The notes under the pieces were generated by a model. The model saw nothing but the letters and a program-made list of their open reading frames with translations. It was not told the origin of the DNA and did no database searches. From Bradyrhizobium murdochi (GTDB lineage Bacteria > Pseudomonadota > Alphaproteobacteria > Rhizobiales > Xanthobacteraceae): 64,000 bases of DNA. A program made the translations under genes and the position numbers. The DNA is taken from NCBI RefSeq assembly GCF_000472965.1, contig NZ_AXAU01000003.1, positions 186,269 to 250,268 on the forward strand. Reading direction: 5' to 3'. Positions 18,239 through 26,996 of this stretch are shown piece by piece (position 1 is the first letter of the stretch; each line of letters begins with the position of its first letter).

Positions 18239-18319
18239 GTAGGATGGGTTGAGCCCTTGCGAAACCCATCACCCTTCGACCAGCATTGATGGGTATCGCT
18301 TACGTTCCACCCATCCTAC
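18239..18319. repeat. Palindromic intergenic repeat, family E
   Basis: Perfect 11-bp arms GTAGGATGGGT (18239-18249) and ACCCATCCTAC (18309-18319) enclose inner complements AAACCCATCA and TTGATGGGT. The right arm contains the stop codon of the MFS gene, so the last codon of that gene is contributed by the repeat. Its position between the MFS gene and hyuB makes it a likely terminator. Confidence 0.83.
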
Positions 18320-19551
18320 GTATACCGCAAAAATATGGTGGTCCCCACGATCAAGGCGGCCGCCATGAACAGCAGCACCGCGGGCAAGCCATAGACTGCC
18401 GCAACCACGCCGGTTGCCGATTGCATCAGCGCAGCACCCAGGAAGAATGCGAGGTTGACGGCTGATAGCGCCTTGCCGGCATTCTGCGCGCCCGCCATTT
18501 GCTGCGTCATGCCGAACAGCAGCGGTTGCGTCGATATGGCGATGCCGGTCAGGACAAACAGCCCGGCGTCGACCTGCGCCGGCACGGCCTTTACGCCCAG
18601 CAGCTCGGAAAGCGGATAATGCGGCGCTCCGGCCGCCATGAGGGCGAGCAGCAGTGCGGCAAAGGAATGCGTGGCGGCCAGAACTTCGCGGCGATGGCCA
18701 ATGGTGCGATCGACAATCCCCATCAGCAGCGGTCCTGCGATCAGCGCCAGCGTGAACAGGCCGAGCGCGTTGCCGGCCTCAATGCGGCCGAGCGCCTTGA
18801 CTTCCATCAGCCACGGTCCGCCCCATAGTCCGCGCAACACCAGCGAGGCCGCGAGTGACACCAGCGCCAGCGCGATCAGGCCGCGCAGCGGTCGCGACAG
18901 GCCGATGCGCAGCACCTCGGCCATTTGCGATAATGGCGAGGAGTCGTCGGCATGCGCGGCCGGTTGCTTCGGCACCAGCGCGAACACAGCCACCGCCACC
19001 ACCGCTCCGAAGCCGGCGGAGATCCAGAATCCGGCCCGCCATCCCCACTGTTCGACGACGAAGGCCAGCGGGCTCGACGACAGCAGCATGCCAATATTGC
19101 CGATCGATAGAATGATGCCGGACCACAGGCCGAAGCGGGCCGCCGACATCTGCTTCGCCGCCAGCGTCATCGGGCACATCAGCATGCCCGAGGTGGCGAC
19201 CCCGAGCAGGAATTGGCCGAACAGAAAGCCCTCCGGCCCCGTGGCCAGACCCGACGCCAGCGCGCCGACGATGGTTCCCGCCAGCAGACCGAGCGACACC
19301 GGCCGCACGCCAAACCGATCCATCGCGGCACCGACCGGAATCTGCGAAGCAGCAAAGGCGAAATGATAGATCGAGGTCAGGCTCGCCAGCGTCTGCGAGG
19401 GCGTTTTGAAATCGGCCGCCATCACGTCGAGGCTGATGGCCGGAATGGTTCGCAGCAGCGTCGACAGCATGTGACCGCAGGCCAGCGCCAGCAGCGCAAA
19501 AATCAGGGCGCGGAAATTGACATCCGCGCCATCGGCCTTCCCGTCGTCCAT
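18316..19551 (-). CDS. MFS transporter
   Basis: A 411-residue carrier with about twelve hydrophobic helices. The conserved motif between helices 2 and 3 reads GAAMDRFGVRPVS, the usual G-x-x-x-D-R-x-G-x-R form. Substrate is unknown. The C-terminus ends at TIFLRYT, with the stop inside a palindromic repeat, so the native tail may have been cut or replaced when the repeat inserted. The ATG at 19551 lies only seven bases after a strong hairpin that includes its ribosome site. It follows the CmcJ-like oxygenase gene on the same strand. Confidence 0.88.
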   Translation of the reverse strand: MDDGKADGADVNFRALIFALLALACGHMLSTLLRTIPAISLDVMAADFKTPSQTLASLTSIYHFAFAASQIPVGAAMDRFGVRPVSLGLLAGTIVGALASGLATGPEGFLFGQFLLGVATSGMLMCPMTLAAKQMSAARFGLWSGIILSIGNIGMLLSSSPLAFVVEQWGWRAGFWISAGFGAVVAVAVFALVPKQPAAHADDSSPLSQMAEVLRIGLSRPLRGLIALALVSLAASLVLRGLWGGPWLMEVKALGRIEAGNALGLFTLALIAGPLLMGIVDRTIGHRREVLAATHSFAALLLALMAAGAPHYPLSELLGVKAVPAQVDAGLFVLTGIAISTQPLLFGMTQQMAGAQNAGKALSAVNLAFFLGAALMQSATGVVAAVYGLPAVLLFMAAALIVGTTIFLRYT

Positions 19552-19558
19552 GAGCCGT

Positions 19559-19585
19559 CTCGCCCCAAAACCGTTTCGGGGCGAG
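19559..19585 (-). promoter_or_regulatory. Hairpin covering the MFS ribosome-binding site
   Basis: Perfect 8-bp arms CTCGCCCC (19559-19566) and GGGGCGAG (19578-19585) with inner A-T pairs. Read on the minus strand, the downstream arm GGGGCGAG is the only ribosome-site-like sequence before the MFS ATG at 19551. The stem could end the upstream oxygenase transcript or mask the MFS start. It lacks the following T run of a classical terminator. Confidence 0.5.
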
Positions 19586-19623
19586 GTAGCATCAATATGT
19601 TGAGAACGCGAATCCGCCCGCTA

Positions 19624-20469
19624 TCAGCTCCTGTGGAACACCAGCGTTCGCAGTTCGATGCTCTCGCGCGGCGGCGCATCGGCCGGCGTGGTCGGATCGA
19701 TGAAGGCGGTATGCGGCCCGAACCTTGTGCGGCCGTCGGTTGCGGAGTCGTAGCACTTCAACAGCAACGCCTCGTCGGTCCGCATTTCCGGAATGTAGTA
19801 CCAGCGATGGTTCGGATTGTATTTTACCGAATAGGTTTCACCGCTGCGGTTCGGATAGATCAGGTCGGATGCGACGAGATCGCCCGGCTCCACCGTCTGG
19901 CCATCGCACATCGCCAGCGGCGCATCCAGCACGGGCCCCCGGATCGGCCGCCAGACGTTGATGACCTGCACGCGACCCTTCAGAAGCTCGTCAGCCTCAT
20001 CCGGCAGATGTTCGCGCACGCGGTTGGCGCCTGATTTATCGGTCTGGTCGACATGGACGCGGGTGGCCGGCTGGCGTGGGCCAGCGCCCCTGATATCGGC
20101 GGCGCCCTCCACGCGCTTGCGTACGGTGTGGTCGAAGATGAAGACGCGGTCGGCCTTGAGCGTCGCCTTCAGGAAGGCTTCCACGGCGGGATAGTAGACG
20201 TTCTTCACTTCCTTATCGTCGTAGAAATTCCTGACGATGGTGGGATGGCGGACCAGCGCAAAACCTTCGCGGTCGAGCGAAAGGTTTGCCGCGATCAGGC
20301 GCGCGTCGAAGATCGGGACGTTGTGCGGTTCGGGCAGCGCGGTGGATTTGGCTTCGCCCGGCGGCGGATCGAAAGCGTAGGTGCGGGGCTTTCCCGGCGT
20401 CGGCGCGAGATAGTTCAGCTCGGCGGTGACGAAGGGAAGCGATTCGATTTTTGCTTGCTGCAGGCCCAT
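19624..20469 (-). CDS. CmcJ/NvfI family oxidoreductase (Fe(II)/2-oxoglutarate-dependent type)
   Basis: A 281-residue protein of the CmcJ/NvfI/GA4-desaturase family, non-haem iron oxygenases often misnamed methyltransferases. The iron motif H-x-D is His139-Val-Asp141 (TRVHVDQTD). The distal His falls in KYNPNHRWYYIPEM. The segment VINVWRPIRGPVLDAPLAMCD is a family hallmark. It would hydroxylate or desaturate a small organic acid. The start is ATG 20469 with an AGGAG-like site (GGAGACC) upstream. It precedes an MFS gene, suggesting import and oxidation of the same compound. Confidence 0.83.
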   Translation of the reverse strand: MGLQQAKIESLPFVTAELNYLAPTPGKPRTYAFDPPPGEAKSTALPEPHNVPIFDARLIAANLSLDREGFALVRHPTIVRNFYDDKEVKNVYYPAVEAFLKATLKADRVFIFDHTVRKRVEGAADIRGAGPRQPATRVHVDQTDKSGANRVREHLPDEADELLKGRVQVINVWRPIRGPVLDAPLAMCDGQTVEPGDLVASDLIYPNRSGETYSVKYNPNHRWYYIPEMRTDEALLLKCYDSATDGRTRFGPHTAFIDPTTPADAPPRESIELRTLVFHRS

Positions 20470-20649
20470 GGTGGTCTCCTGGACTCCATTGTTTGTTCCA
20501 TTTGATGTCGGAGTGACCGCCGGGCCTCACAAGACGATTTTGAAAATAGCAACGATGCCGTTCCCAGCGGCCCAGGAGGGAGAAAATCCTTGTCCAAAGC
20601 GGTTCCGGCAACGGATGGTATTTCCGGCGTTCACGGGCGCGTCATCGGC

Positions 20650-20821
20650 CGCGAGCGGCGCGTGCCCCAACGCGCAGCGGACCTCGAAGGGCACGCCGCT
20701 GCGGCGCATCGGCACGGCGGAGGAATTTGCCAACCTCGCCTGCTTCCTTGCTTCCGATCAGGGATCGTCATCACCGGGCACGGCGATCAATGTCGACGAT
20801 GGGCGCTCGCCGGTGGTGTGA
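20650..20821 (+). pseudogene. 3' remnant of a short-chain dehydrogenase (SDR)
   Basis: From about 20693 one frame reads TPLRRIGTAEEFANLACFLA, then SDQG and GTAINVDDGRSPVV before a stop at 20819-20821. That is the C-terminal signature of classical SDR enzymes (P-x-x-R-x-G-x-x-E-E-x-A, then G-x-x-x-x-VDGG). The VDGG glycine is mutated to VDDG. No start codon, TGxxxGxG cofactor loop or Y-x-x-x-K catalytic motif is found upstream in any frame. I read it as a decayed gene whose 5' part has been lost. The left boundary is approximate. Confidence 0.7.
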
Positions 20822-20844
20822 GGGGCATATGGTGCAGCACACTC

Positions 20845-20996
20845 AGGTCACCTCGCCCCGTCTGCGGGGAGAGGTCGAAATTCAAGCGCAGTTTGAATTT
20901 CGGGTGAGGGAGACTCTCCGCGAGCACCTCTACTAGAGCGGTCGCGGAGGCAGCCCCTCACCCCAACCCTCTCCCCGCGAGAGCGGGGCGAGGGAG
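20845..20996. repeat. Palindromic intergenic repeat, family F (copy 1)
   Basis: The element has CACCTCGCCCCGTCTGCGGGGAGAGG on the left and CCCTCACCCCAACCCTCTCC, then CCGCGAGAGCGGGGCGAGG, on the right. GAAATTCAAG and TTTGAATTTC form a central stem. It lies downstream of the HU gene on the minus strand and after the SDR remnant. Related elements occur at 26834-26970 and, in short form, at 53579-53604. Confidence 0.8.
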
Positions 20997-21004
20997 ATTC
21001 AAGA

Positions 21005-21304
21005 TTAAACGGCGTCCTTGGCGGCCTTGACCGGGCGGGCCCGGACGATCTTGCGGGCCGGCTTGGCCTTGAACATCATTTCCTCGCCCGTGAAGGGGTT
21101 GGTGCCCTTCCGAGCCTTGGTCGCCGGCTTCTTGACCACGACGAACTTCGCGAAGCCAGGAACGAGGAATAACCCGTTCTTCTTGAGCTCCTTGTGACCG
21201 ACGTCAACGAGCGTGTCCATCACGTTCTTGACCTCTTTCTTCGAAAGTTCGGTGGTGGTCGCGATCTTCTCGATGAGCTGCGACTTAGACATTTGGGTGG
21301 CCAT
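21005..21304 (-). CDS. HU-family DNA-binding protein
   Basis: A 99-residue histone-like protein. MSKSQLIEKIATTTELSKKE is the dimerising helix-turn-helix and VPGFAKFVVVKKPATKARKG leads to the DNA-intercalating arm (NPFTGEEMMFKAKPARKIVRA). The conserved Arg/Pro tip of classic HU (GRNPxTG) is replaced by KGTNPFTG. The basic C-terminal tail extends slightly beyond standard 90-residue HU. ATG at 21304 has GGAGC nine bases upstream. It bends and compacts DNA as a dimer. A strong hairpin lies in its upstream leader. Confidence 0.93.
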   Translation of the reverse strand: MATQMSKSQLIEKIATTTELSKKEVKNVMDTLVDVGHKELKKNGLFLVPGFAKFVVVKKPATKARKGTNPFTGEEMMFKAKPARKIVRARPVKAAKDAV

Positions 21305-21339
21305 GGTTGCTCCATTGATTCTGGCACAGGCGACGATAT

Positions 21340-21372
21340 GTCGGAAACCGCCTAAAAAACAGGGTTTCCGAC
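21340..21372. promoter_or_regulatory. Inverted repeat upstream of the HU gene
   Basis: Perfect 10-bp arms GTCGGAAACC (21340-21349) and GGTTTCCGAC (21363-21372) around an A-rich 13-base loop, starting 36 bp upstream of the HU ATG. It may be a binding site for a regulator, possibly HU itself, or a structured 5' leader. No promoter hexamers stand out clearly enough to tell which. Confidence 0.5.
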
Positions 21373-21734
21373 ATTCTGCACAACTATCTCGCTAGTCGAG
21401 TTGTAGTGATTCGTCCAATTTTTCCGGGGTTTTTTGGCATTGGAAGCCGTCCGGAGCCTATTTTTAGGGGGATTCAACGAACCCAAACGCCCCATTTCCG
21501 GACAATCCCGGGCTGCTCTCCAGTCCCTGTCTCTATCGGGGCGAGCCGCGATTTGCCTTCTGACAGGGCAAAATGCGCAGCTCGATCGGCCAGCAAGCAC
21601 GTTGTTTTCTGGAAGGATTTTCCGCTCTGCGCGTTGATTTGAAAATGACTCGCGTTGGCCTTCCATCGTAACATCGCCGTTAAGGCGGACGCGTGTGAAC
21701 GGTCTGCCATCAATATCGTGTTCGGAGACTTCGC
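21373..21734. other. Intergenic region between HU and the peptide ABC operon
   Basis: About 360 bp with lower GC than its surroundings and no credible coding sequence; short open frames on both strands lack ribosome sites and family features. It must hold the divergent promoters for the HU gene and the ABC binding-protein gene, but I cannot place them with confidence. Confidence 0.6.
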
Positions 21735-23351
21735 ATGGATTTGACGCGCCTTGAGATCAATCGTCGCACCGCGCTGCTGACGTCGGCGGCCATCGCGGCC
21801 AACGTGATCAATCCGATGCGGGCCTTTGCGCAGGAGACGCCGCGCAAGGGCGGCGTATTCAACGTCCATTACGGCGCCGAGCAGCGCCAGCTCAATCCGA
21901 GCATTCAGGCTTCCACCGGCGTCTATATCATCAGCGGCAAGATCCAGGAAAACCTCGTCGATCTCGACGCCACCGGCCAGCCGGTCGGCGTGCTCGCCGA
22001 AAGCTGGGAAGCCTCGCCCGACGGCAAGACGGTGACGTTCAAGCTGCGCAAGGGCATCACCTGGCACGACCGCAAGCCGTTCACCTCGGCCGACGTCGAA
22101 TTCACCGCCATGAACATGTGGAAGAAGATCCTCAATTACGGATCGACGCTGCAGCTCTTCCTCACCGCTGTCGAAACGCCTGATGCGCAGACCGCGATCT
22201 TCAAATACGAGCGACCGATGCCGCTGAACCTGCTGCTCCGCGCCCTGCCCGACCTCGGCTACGTCTCCGCCAAACACCTCTATGAGAGCGGCGACATCCG
22301 GCAGAATCCGACCAACCTCGCGCCGGTCGGCACCGGGCCGTTCAAGTTCGTCAAATATGAGCGCGGACAATATGTCATCGCCGACCGCAACGAAAACTAC
22401 TGGCGTCCGAACGCGCCCTATCTCGATCGCATCGTCTGGCGCGTGATCACCGACCGCTCCGCGGCCGCCGCGCAGATGGAGGCCGGCGAGTTGCACTACT
22501 CGCCGTTCTCGGGGCTAACGCTCTCCGACCTGGCGCGGCTTTCCAAGGACAAGCGCTTCATCGTCTCCACCAAGGGCAATGAAGGCAACGCGCGGACCAA
22601 TACGCTGGAATTCAACTTCCGCCGCAAGGAACTGTCCGACATCCGCGTTCGCCGTGCGATCGCGCATGCGATCAACGTGCCGTTCTTCATCGAGAATTTT
22701 CTCGGCGATTTCGCCAAGCTCGGCACCGGGCCGATCCCCTCGACCTCGACCGATTTCTATCCGGGCCCGAACACGCCGCAATACCCGTACGACAAGGCCA
22801 AGGCCGCCGCGCTGCTGAATGAAGCCGGCTTCAAGCCGGGCACCGGCGGCACGCGCTTCACGCTAAGACTGTTGCCCGCGCCGTGGGGCGAGGACATCTC
22901 GCTGTGGTCGACCTTCATCCAGCAATCGCTCGGCGAGATCGGCATCCCCGTCGAGATCGTGCGTAACGACGGCGGCGGCTTCCTCAAGCAGGTCTATGAC
23001 GAGCACGCCTTCGATCTCGCCACCGGCTGGCACCAATACCGCAACGATCCCGCGGTCTCGACCACGGTCTGGTACCGTTCCGGCCAGCCGAAGGGCGCGC
23101 CCTGGACCAACCAGTGGGGCTGGGAAGACAAGAATGTCGACAAGACGATCGACGATGCCGCAACCGAAGTCGATCCGGCCAAGCGCAAGGCGCTCTATGC
23201 CCAGTTCGTCAAGGAAGTGAACACGGAGCTGCCGGTCTGGATGCCGATCGAGCAGATTTTCGTCACCACGATTACGGCGAAGGCACGCAACCATTCCAAT
23301 ACCCCGCGCTGGGGATCGACGAGCTGGCACGATCTTTGGCTTTCGGCTTGA
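21735..23351 (+). CDS. ABC transporter substrate-binding protein, peptide/opine/nickel (SBP_bac_5) family
   Basis: A 538-residue periplasmic binding protein. The N-terminus carries a twin-arginine-like signal (EINRRTALLTSAAIAANV, cleavage probably after RAFA), so export through Tat is possible. The mature part shows family blocks: LAESWEASPDGKTVTFKLRK, GTGPFKFVKYERGQYV and RVRRAIAHAINVPFF. It delivers a peptide-like ligand to the two permeases and double ATPase that follow in the same direction. It starts a four-gene operon, and the following genes are separated by 24, 4 and -4 bases. Confidence 0.92.
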   Translation: MDLTRLEINRRTALLTSAAIAANVINPMRAFAQETPRKGGVFNVHYGAEQRQLNPSIQASTGVYIISGKIQENLVDLDATGQPVGVLAESWEASPDGKTVTFKLRKGITWHDRKPFTSADVEFTAMNMWKKILNYGSTLQLFLTAVETPDAQTAIFKYERPMPLNLLLRALPDLGYVSAKHLYESGDIRQNPTNLAPVGTGPFKFVKYERGQYVIADRNENYWRPNAPYLDRIVWRVITDRSAAAAQMEAGELHYSPFSGLTLSDLARLSKDKRFIVSTKGNEGNARTNTLEFNFRRKELSDIRVRRAIAHAINVPFFIENFLGDFAKLGTGPIPSTSTDFYPGPNTPQYPYDKAKAAALLNEAGFKPGTGGTRFTLRLLPAPWGEDISLWSTFIQQSLGEIGIPVEIVRNDGGGFLKQVYDEHAFDLATGWHQYRNDPAVSTTVWYRSGQPKGAPWTNQWGWEDKNVDKTIDDAATEVDPAKRKALYAQFVKEVNTELPVWMPIEQIFVTTITAKARNHSNTPRWGSTSWHDLWLSA

Positions 23352-23375
23352 GCCGATATCCGCCAAGATAGGTCT

Positions 23376-24353
23376 ATGCGCATCCTCAGCCTGGCGGGGC
23401 GGCGGCTTGCCGCCTCGATCCCCACCCTCGTTCTGATCCTGATCGGCGTGTTCCTGCTGCTGCAGTTCGCACCGGGCGACACCGTGGACGCCATGATGGC
23501 GCAGATGGGCGGCGGCGATGCCGCGACCGCCAAGGAATTGCGCAAATTCTATGGGCTCGACCTCTCGATCCCGGCCCAGCTCGGCAATTATCTCTGGCGG
23601 CTGGTGCGGCTCGACCTCGGCTTTTCCTCGATCTATGGCAAGCCGGTGGCCTCGGTCATCCTGGAACGGCTGCCGCCGACGATCCTTTTAATGACCGCGT
23701 CGCTGTCCTTTGCGTTCTTTTTCGGGCTCGTGTTCGGCGTGATCGCCGCGCGCGGCGTCAACCGCTGGCCGGATACGCTGATCTCCACGCTTGGCCTGAT
23801 CTTCTACGCCACGCCCTCGTTCTGGTTCGGCCTGATGGCCATTGTTGTGTTTTCGGTCTATCTGCAATGGCTGCCGCCCGGCGGTTTTGAGGACATCGGA
23901 ACGGTCCGGACCGGCATCTGGCGAGCCCTGGATATCGCAAGCCACCTGGTGCTGCCGACGCTGACGCTCGGGCTGATCTTCCTGGCGATCTATTTGCGCA
24001 TCATGCGCGCCTCGATGCTGGAAGTGCTGAACCTCGACTATGTCCGCACCGCGCGCGCAAAGGGCCTCGACGAGACGCGGGTGGTGACGCGGCACGTGCT
24101 GCGCAATGCGCTGTTGCCGATGGTGACGCTGATTGGCTTGCAGGCCGGCACCATGCTGGGCGGATCGGTGGTGGTCGAAAGCGTATTCTCGCTGCCGGGG
24201 CTCGGGCGGCTTGCCTATGAATCGGTGGTGCAGCGCGACCTCAATACCTTGCTTGGCATCGTCTTCGTCTCCGCGCTGCTCGTCATCACCGTGAACTTTG
24301 TCGTCGACCTCATCTATGCGCGGCTCGACCCGCGCATCACGGCAGAGGGCTGA
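23376..24353 (+). CDS. ABC transporter permease, DppB type
   Basis: A 325-residue inner-membrane subunit with the N-terminal helix of DppB proteins (VFLLLQFAPGDTVDAM). It has a long periplasmic loop and the EAA-like motif LDYVRTARAKGLDETRVVTR that docks on the ATPase. It pairs with the DppC-type permease four bases downstream. The start ATG is 24 bases after the binding-protein stop. The system belongs to the dipeptide/opine/glutathione group; its substrate is not fixed by sequence. Confidence 0.92.
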   Translation: MRILSLAGRRLAASIPTLVLILIGVFLLLQFAPGDTVDAMMAQMGGGDAATAKELRKFYGLDLSIPAQLGNYLWRLVRLDLGFSSIYGKPVASVILERLPPTILLMTASLSFAFFFGLVFGVIAARGVNRWPDTLISTLGLIFYATPSFWFGLMAIVVFSVYLQWLPPGGFEDIGTVRTGIWRALDIASHLVLPTLTLGLIFLAIYLRIMRASMLEVLNLDYVRTARAKGLDETRVVTRHVLRNALLPMVTLIGLQAGTMLGGSVVVESVFSLPGLGRLAYESVVQRDLNTLLGIVFVSALLVITVNFVVDLIYARLDPRITAEG

Positions 24354-24357
24354 CGCC

Positions 24358-25188
24358 ATGGACGCGGTCAAGCGCTACTTCCGAAGTCCCGCCGCGGTCG
24401 CGGGCCTGATCCTGCTTTTGATCGTGATCGCGATGGCGATCTCGGCCGGCTGGTTCTATCCGCGCGATCCGCTGGCGCTCGCCGGCCGGCCGCTGGTCTG
24501 GCCGTTCTCCAATCCGCGTTTCCTGCTCGGCACCGACAATTCAGGACGCGATATCGCCGCGCAGATCTTCTACGGCGCGCGGATATCGCTTTTGATCGGC
24601 GGTGTCGCAACCGCAATCGCGATCCTGATCGGCATCCTGGTTGGCGCCTTCGCCGGTTACTACGGCGGCTGGGTCGACAATGTCCTGATGCGGATCACCG
24701 AAGCGTTCCAGACGCTGCCGAATTTCGTGCTGCTCCTGGTGCTGGTCGCCGTATTCGGCTCGACCTTGACGACGGTCACCATCGCCGTCGGCGTGGTGTC
24801 GTGGCCGGCGCCGGCGCGGCTGACCCGCGCGGAATTTTTGTCGCTGCGCAACCGCGAATTCGTGCAGGCCGGGCGGACACTCGGCATGAGGAATATCCAG
24901 CTCATTTTCGGCGAGATTCTGCCCAATGCGCTGCCGCCGGTCATCGTCTATGCCAGCGTGGTGATGGCGGTCGCGATCCTGCTCGAAAGCGCGCTCGCTT
25001 TCCTGCGGCTGTCGGACCCGAACGTGGCGTCCTGGGGCAATTTGATCGGCCTCGGCCGCGATGTGCTCCGCGTGCAGTGGTACGTCTCGGCAATCCCCGG
25101 CATCGCCATCCTCGTTACCGTCCTCGCCGTGTCGCTGGTCGGCCAGGGCCTCAACGATGCGCTCAATCCGAGGCTGAAGGGCCGATGA
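24358..25188 (+). CDS. ABC transporter permease, DppC type
   Basis: A 276-residue permease. N-terminal helix [19 protein letters not shown], then the conserved [20 protein letters not shown] stretch of DppC proteins. The cytoplasmic docking loop reads [17 protein letters not shown]. The ATG at 24358 is four bases past the DppB-type stop; the longer open frame upstream lies inside that gene. Its own stop overlaps the ATPase start by ATGA, so translation is coupled. Confidence 0.92.
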   Translation: MDAVKRYFRSPAAVAGLILLLIVIAMAISAGWFYPRDPLALAGRPLVWPFSNPRFLLGTDNSGRDIAAQIFYGARISLLIGGVATAIAILIGILVGAFAGYYGGWVDNVLMRITEAFQTLPNFVLLLVLVAVFGSTLTTVTIAVGVVSWPAPARLTRAEFLSLRNREFVQAGRTLGMRNIQLIFGEILPNALPPVIVYASVVMAVAILLESALAFLRLSDPNVASWGNLIGLGRDVLRVQWYVSAIPGIAILVTVLAVSLVGQGLNDALNPRLKGR

Positions 25189-26816
25189 GCGAGCACGAGA
25201 CCATCCTCTCGCTCGACGATCTGAGCGTCCGCCTGCCCCGCGGCGCCGACCGCGCGCATGCGCTATCGGGCGTGTCACTCGACATCGCTTCCGACGAGAT
25301 CCTCTGCGTGGTCGGCGAATCCGGCTCCGGCAAGTCGATGATGGCCAATGCGATCATGCGGCTGTTGCCCAATGAGGTGACGATCGACGGCGGCCGGGTG
25401 ATGTTCGAGGGTCGTGATCTCTGCAAAGCGTCGATCGCGGAGATGCGCGAGGTCCGCGGCGCCGGCATTGCGATGATTTTCCAGGAGCCGATGACGGCGC
25501 TCAATCCGCTGCGCACCATTGGCGACCAGATCGCCGAGATGTTCTCGATCCATACCGAACTGTCGAAGGCGGAGATCGGCGCGAAAGTGCTGGCGCTGCT
25601 CGCCGACGTCCGCATTCCCGATCCGAAGCTGGCGGCAAAGGCCTATCCGCATGAGCTATCCGGCGGGCAGCGCCAACGGGCCATGATCGCGATGGCGCTG
25701 GCGCTCGATCCGAAACTCCTGATTGCCGACGAGCCGACGACGGCGCTCGACGTCACGACGCAAGCGCAGATATTGAAACTGATCCGCGACCTGCAGCAGC
25801 GCCGCAGGACGGCGGTCATGTTCATCACCCATGATTTCGGCGTGGTCGCCGAGATTGCCGACCGCGTCGTAGTGATGCAGCACGGCGTCATCGTCGAACA
25901 CGGCACGGCTTCCGACGTGCTGCACCATCCACAGCACGCCTATACCAAGCAGCTCATTGCCGCGGTGCCACCACTGAACGCGCCTCCTCCGCGCGCGCTC
26001 GCCTCTGACAACATCCTGACGATCACCGATGTCTCGAAGACCTATCGCACCGGCGGTTTTCTCGGGCGCGGCGCGCGGGTGACGGCGGCCGTGAAGAATG
26101 TCTCGCTCAACCTCCCGCGGGGCGCAACGCTTGGCATTGTCGGCGAGTCCGGTTCGGGCAAATCGACGCTGGCGCGCTGCATCGTGCGGCTGATCGATCC
26201 CGATACCGGATCGATCGTGCTCGACGGCAGCGACTGGGCGAAAATGCCGCGTGAAGAGGTCCGCCGCGAGACGCGGCATATCCAGATGGTGTTTCAGGAC
26301 CCGTTCGCCTCGCTCAATCCGCGCCGCAAGGCGGCTGAACTGGTGGCGCAGGGGCCAATCGTGCACGGCACGCCGCGCGCCAAGGCGATTGCGGATGCGA
26401 GAGAGCTGTTCGCGCTGGTCGGGCTGGATCCTTCCGCCGGCGACCGCTATCCGCACGAATTCTCCGGCGGTCAGCGCCAGCGCATCGGTCTCGCCCGTGC
26501 CTTGGCGCTGAATCCGGACGTGCTGGTGGCGGACGAGCCGGTATCGGCGCTCGATGTTTCCGTGCAGGCGCAGGTGTTAAAGCTGCTCGCCGAATTGCGG
26601 ACGCGGCTCGGGCTTTCGATCGTCTTCATCACGCATGATCTGCGCGTGGCGGCGCAAATCTGCGACCTCGTCGCGGTGATGAAGGATGGCGAGGTGGTGG
26701 AGCACGGACGCGCGGCCGAGGTGTTTGGCAACCCGCAGCATCCGTATACGCGCGCGCTGCTCGATTCCATCCCGGGCGGGGAATTCGCGAGGGAGCACGA
26801 CACGACAGCAGTGTAG
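25185..26816 (+). CDS. Fused double ATP-binding protein (DppD-DppF in one chain)
   Basis: A 543-residue protein with two complete ABC cassettes that replaces the usual separate DppD and DppF. Cassette 1 has Walker [10 protein letters not shown], signature [12 protein letters not shown] and Walker [13 protein letters not shown]. Cassette 2 has [24 protein letters not shown] and [12 protein letters not shown]. The linker falls near residues 265-280. Neither half carries the full cysteine-containing C-terminal extension seen in the separate ATPases at 51-53 kb. The ATGA overlap with the permease sets the start and rejects a longer upstream frame. A palindromic repeat follows as probable terminator. 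Confidence 0.92.
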   Translation: MSEHETILSLDDLSVRLPRGADRAHALSGVSLDIASDEILCVVGESGSGKSMMANAIMRLLPNEVTIDGGRVMFEGRDLCKASIAEMREVRGAGIAMIFQEPMTALNPLRTIGDQIAEMFSIHTELSKAEIGAKVLALLADVRIPDPKLAAKAYPHELSGGQRQRAMIAMALALDPKLLIADEPTTALDVTTQAQILKLIRDLQQRRRTAVMFITHDFGVVAEIADRVVVMQHGVIVEHGTASDVLHHPQHAYTKQLIAAVPPLNAPPPRALASDNILTITDVSKTYRTGGFLGRGARVTAAVKNVSLNLPRGATLGIVGESGSGKSTLARCIVRLIDPDTGSIVLDGSDWAKMPREEVRRETRHIQMVFQDPFASLNPRRKAAELVAQGPIVHGTPRAKAIADARELFALVGLDPSAGDRYPHEFSGGQRQRIGLARALALNPDVLVADEPVSALDVSVQAQVLKLLAELRTRLGLSIVFITHDLRVAAQICDLVAVMKDGEVVEHGRAAEVFGNPQHPYTRALLDSIPGGEFAREHDTTAV

Positions 26817-26833
26817 CGCTCGCGGGCGGTGTA

Positions 26834-26970
26834 GCCTCTCCCTCTCCCCGCTCTTCGCGGGGAGAGGGTTGGGGTGAGGGGCTGCTTCCACGCACTCCAA
26901 CTCTCATTCGGATTCGCCGAGAGAGCCCCTCACCCCGACCCTCTCCCCGTGAAGAACGGGGAGAGGGAGA
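26834..26970. repeat. Palindromic intergenic repeat, family F (copy 2)
   Basis: Two GC hairpins in inverted orientation: CCTCTCCCCGCTCTTCGCGG, then GGAGAGGG, on the left, and CCCTCTCCCCGTGAAGAACG, then GGGAGAGGG, on the right. They are linked by GGGGTGAGGGGCTGCTTCC and its partial complement. It lies between the convergent ABC ATPase and FAD oxidase genes. Confidence 0.83.
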
Positions 26971-26996
26971 AGCGGCAGCCTCGCTCGCTAGTTGGG

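Noticed and set aside
16740..18242. A 500-codon plus-strand open frame
   Set aside because: Antisense shadow of hyuB; composition is dominated by Arg, Gly, Asp and His without domain pattern.
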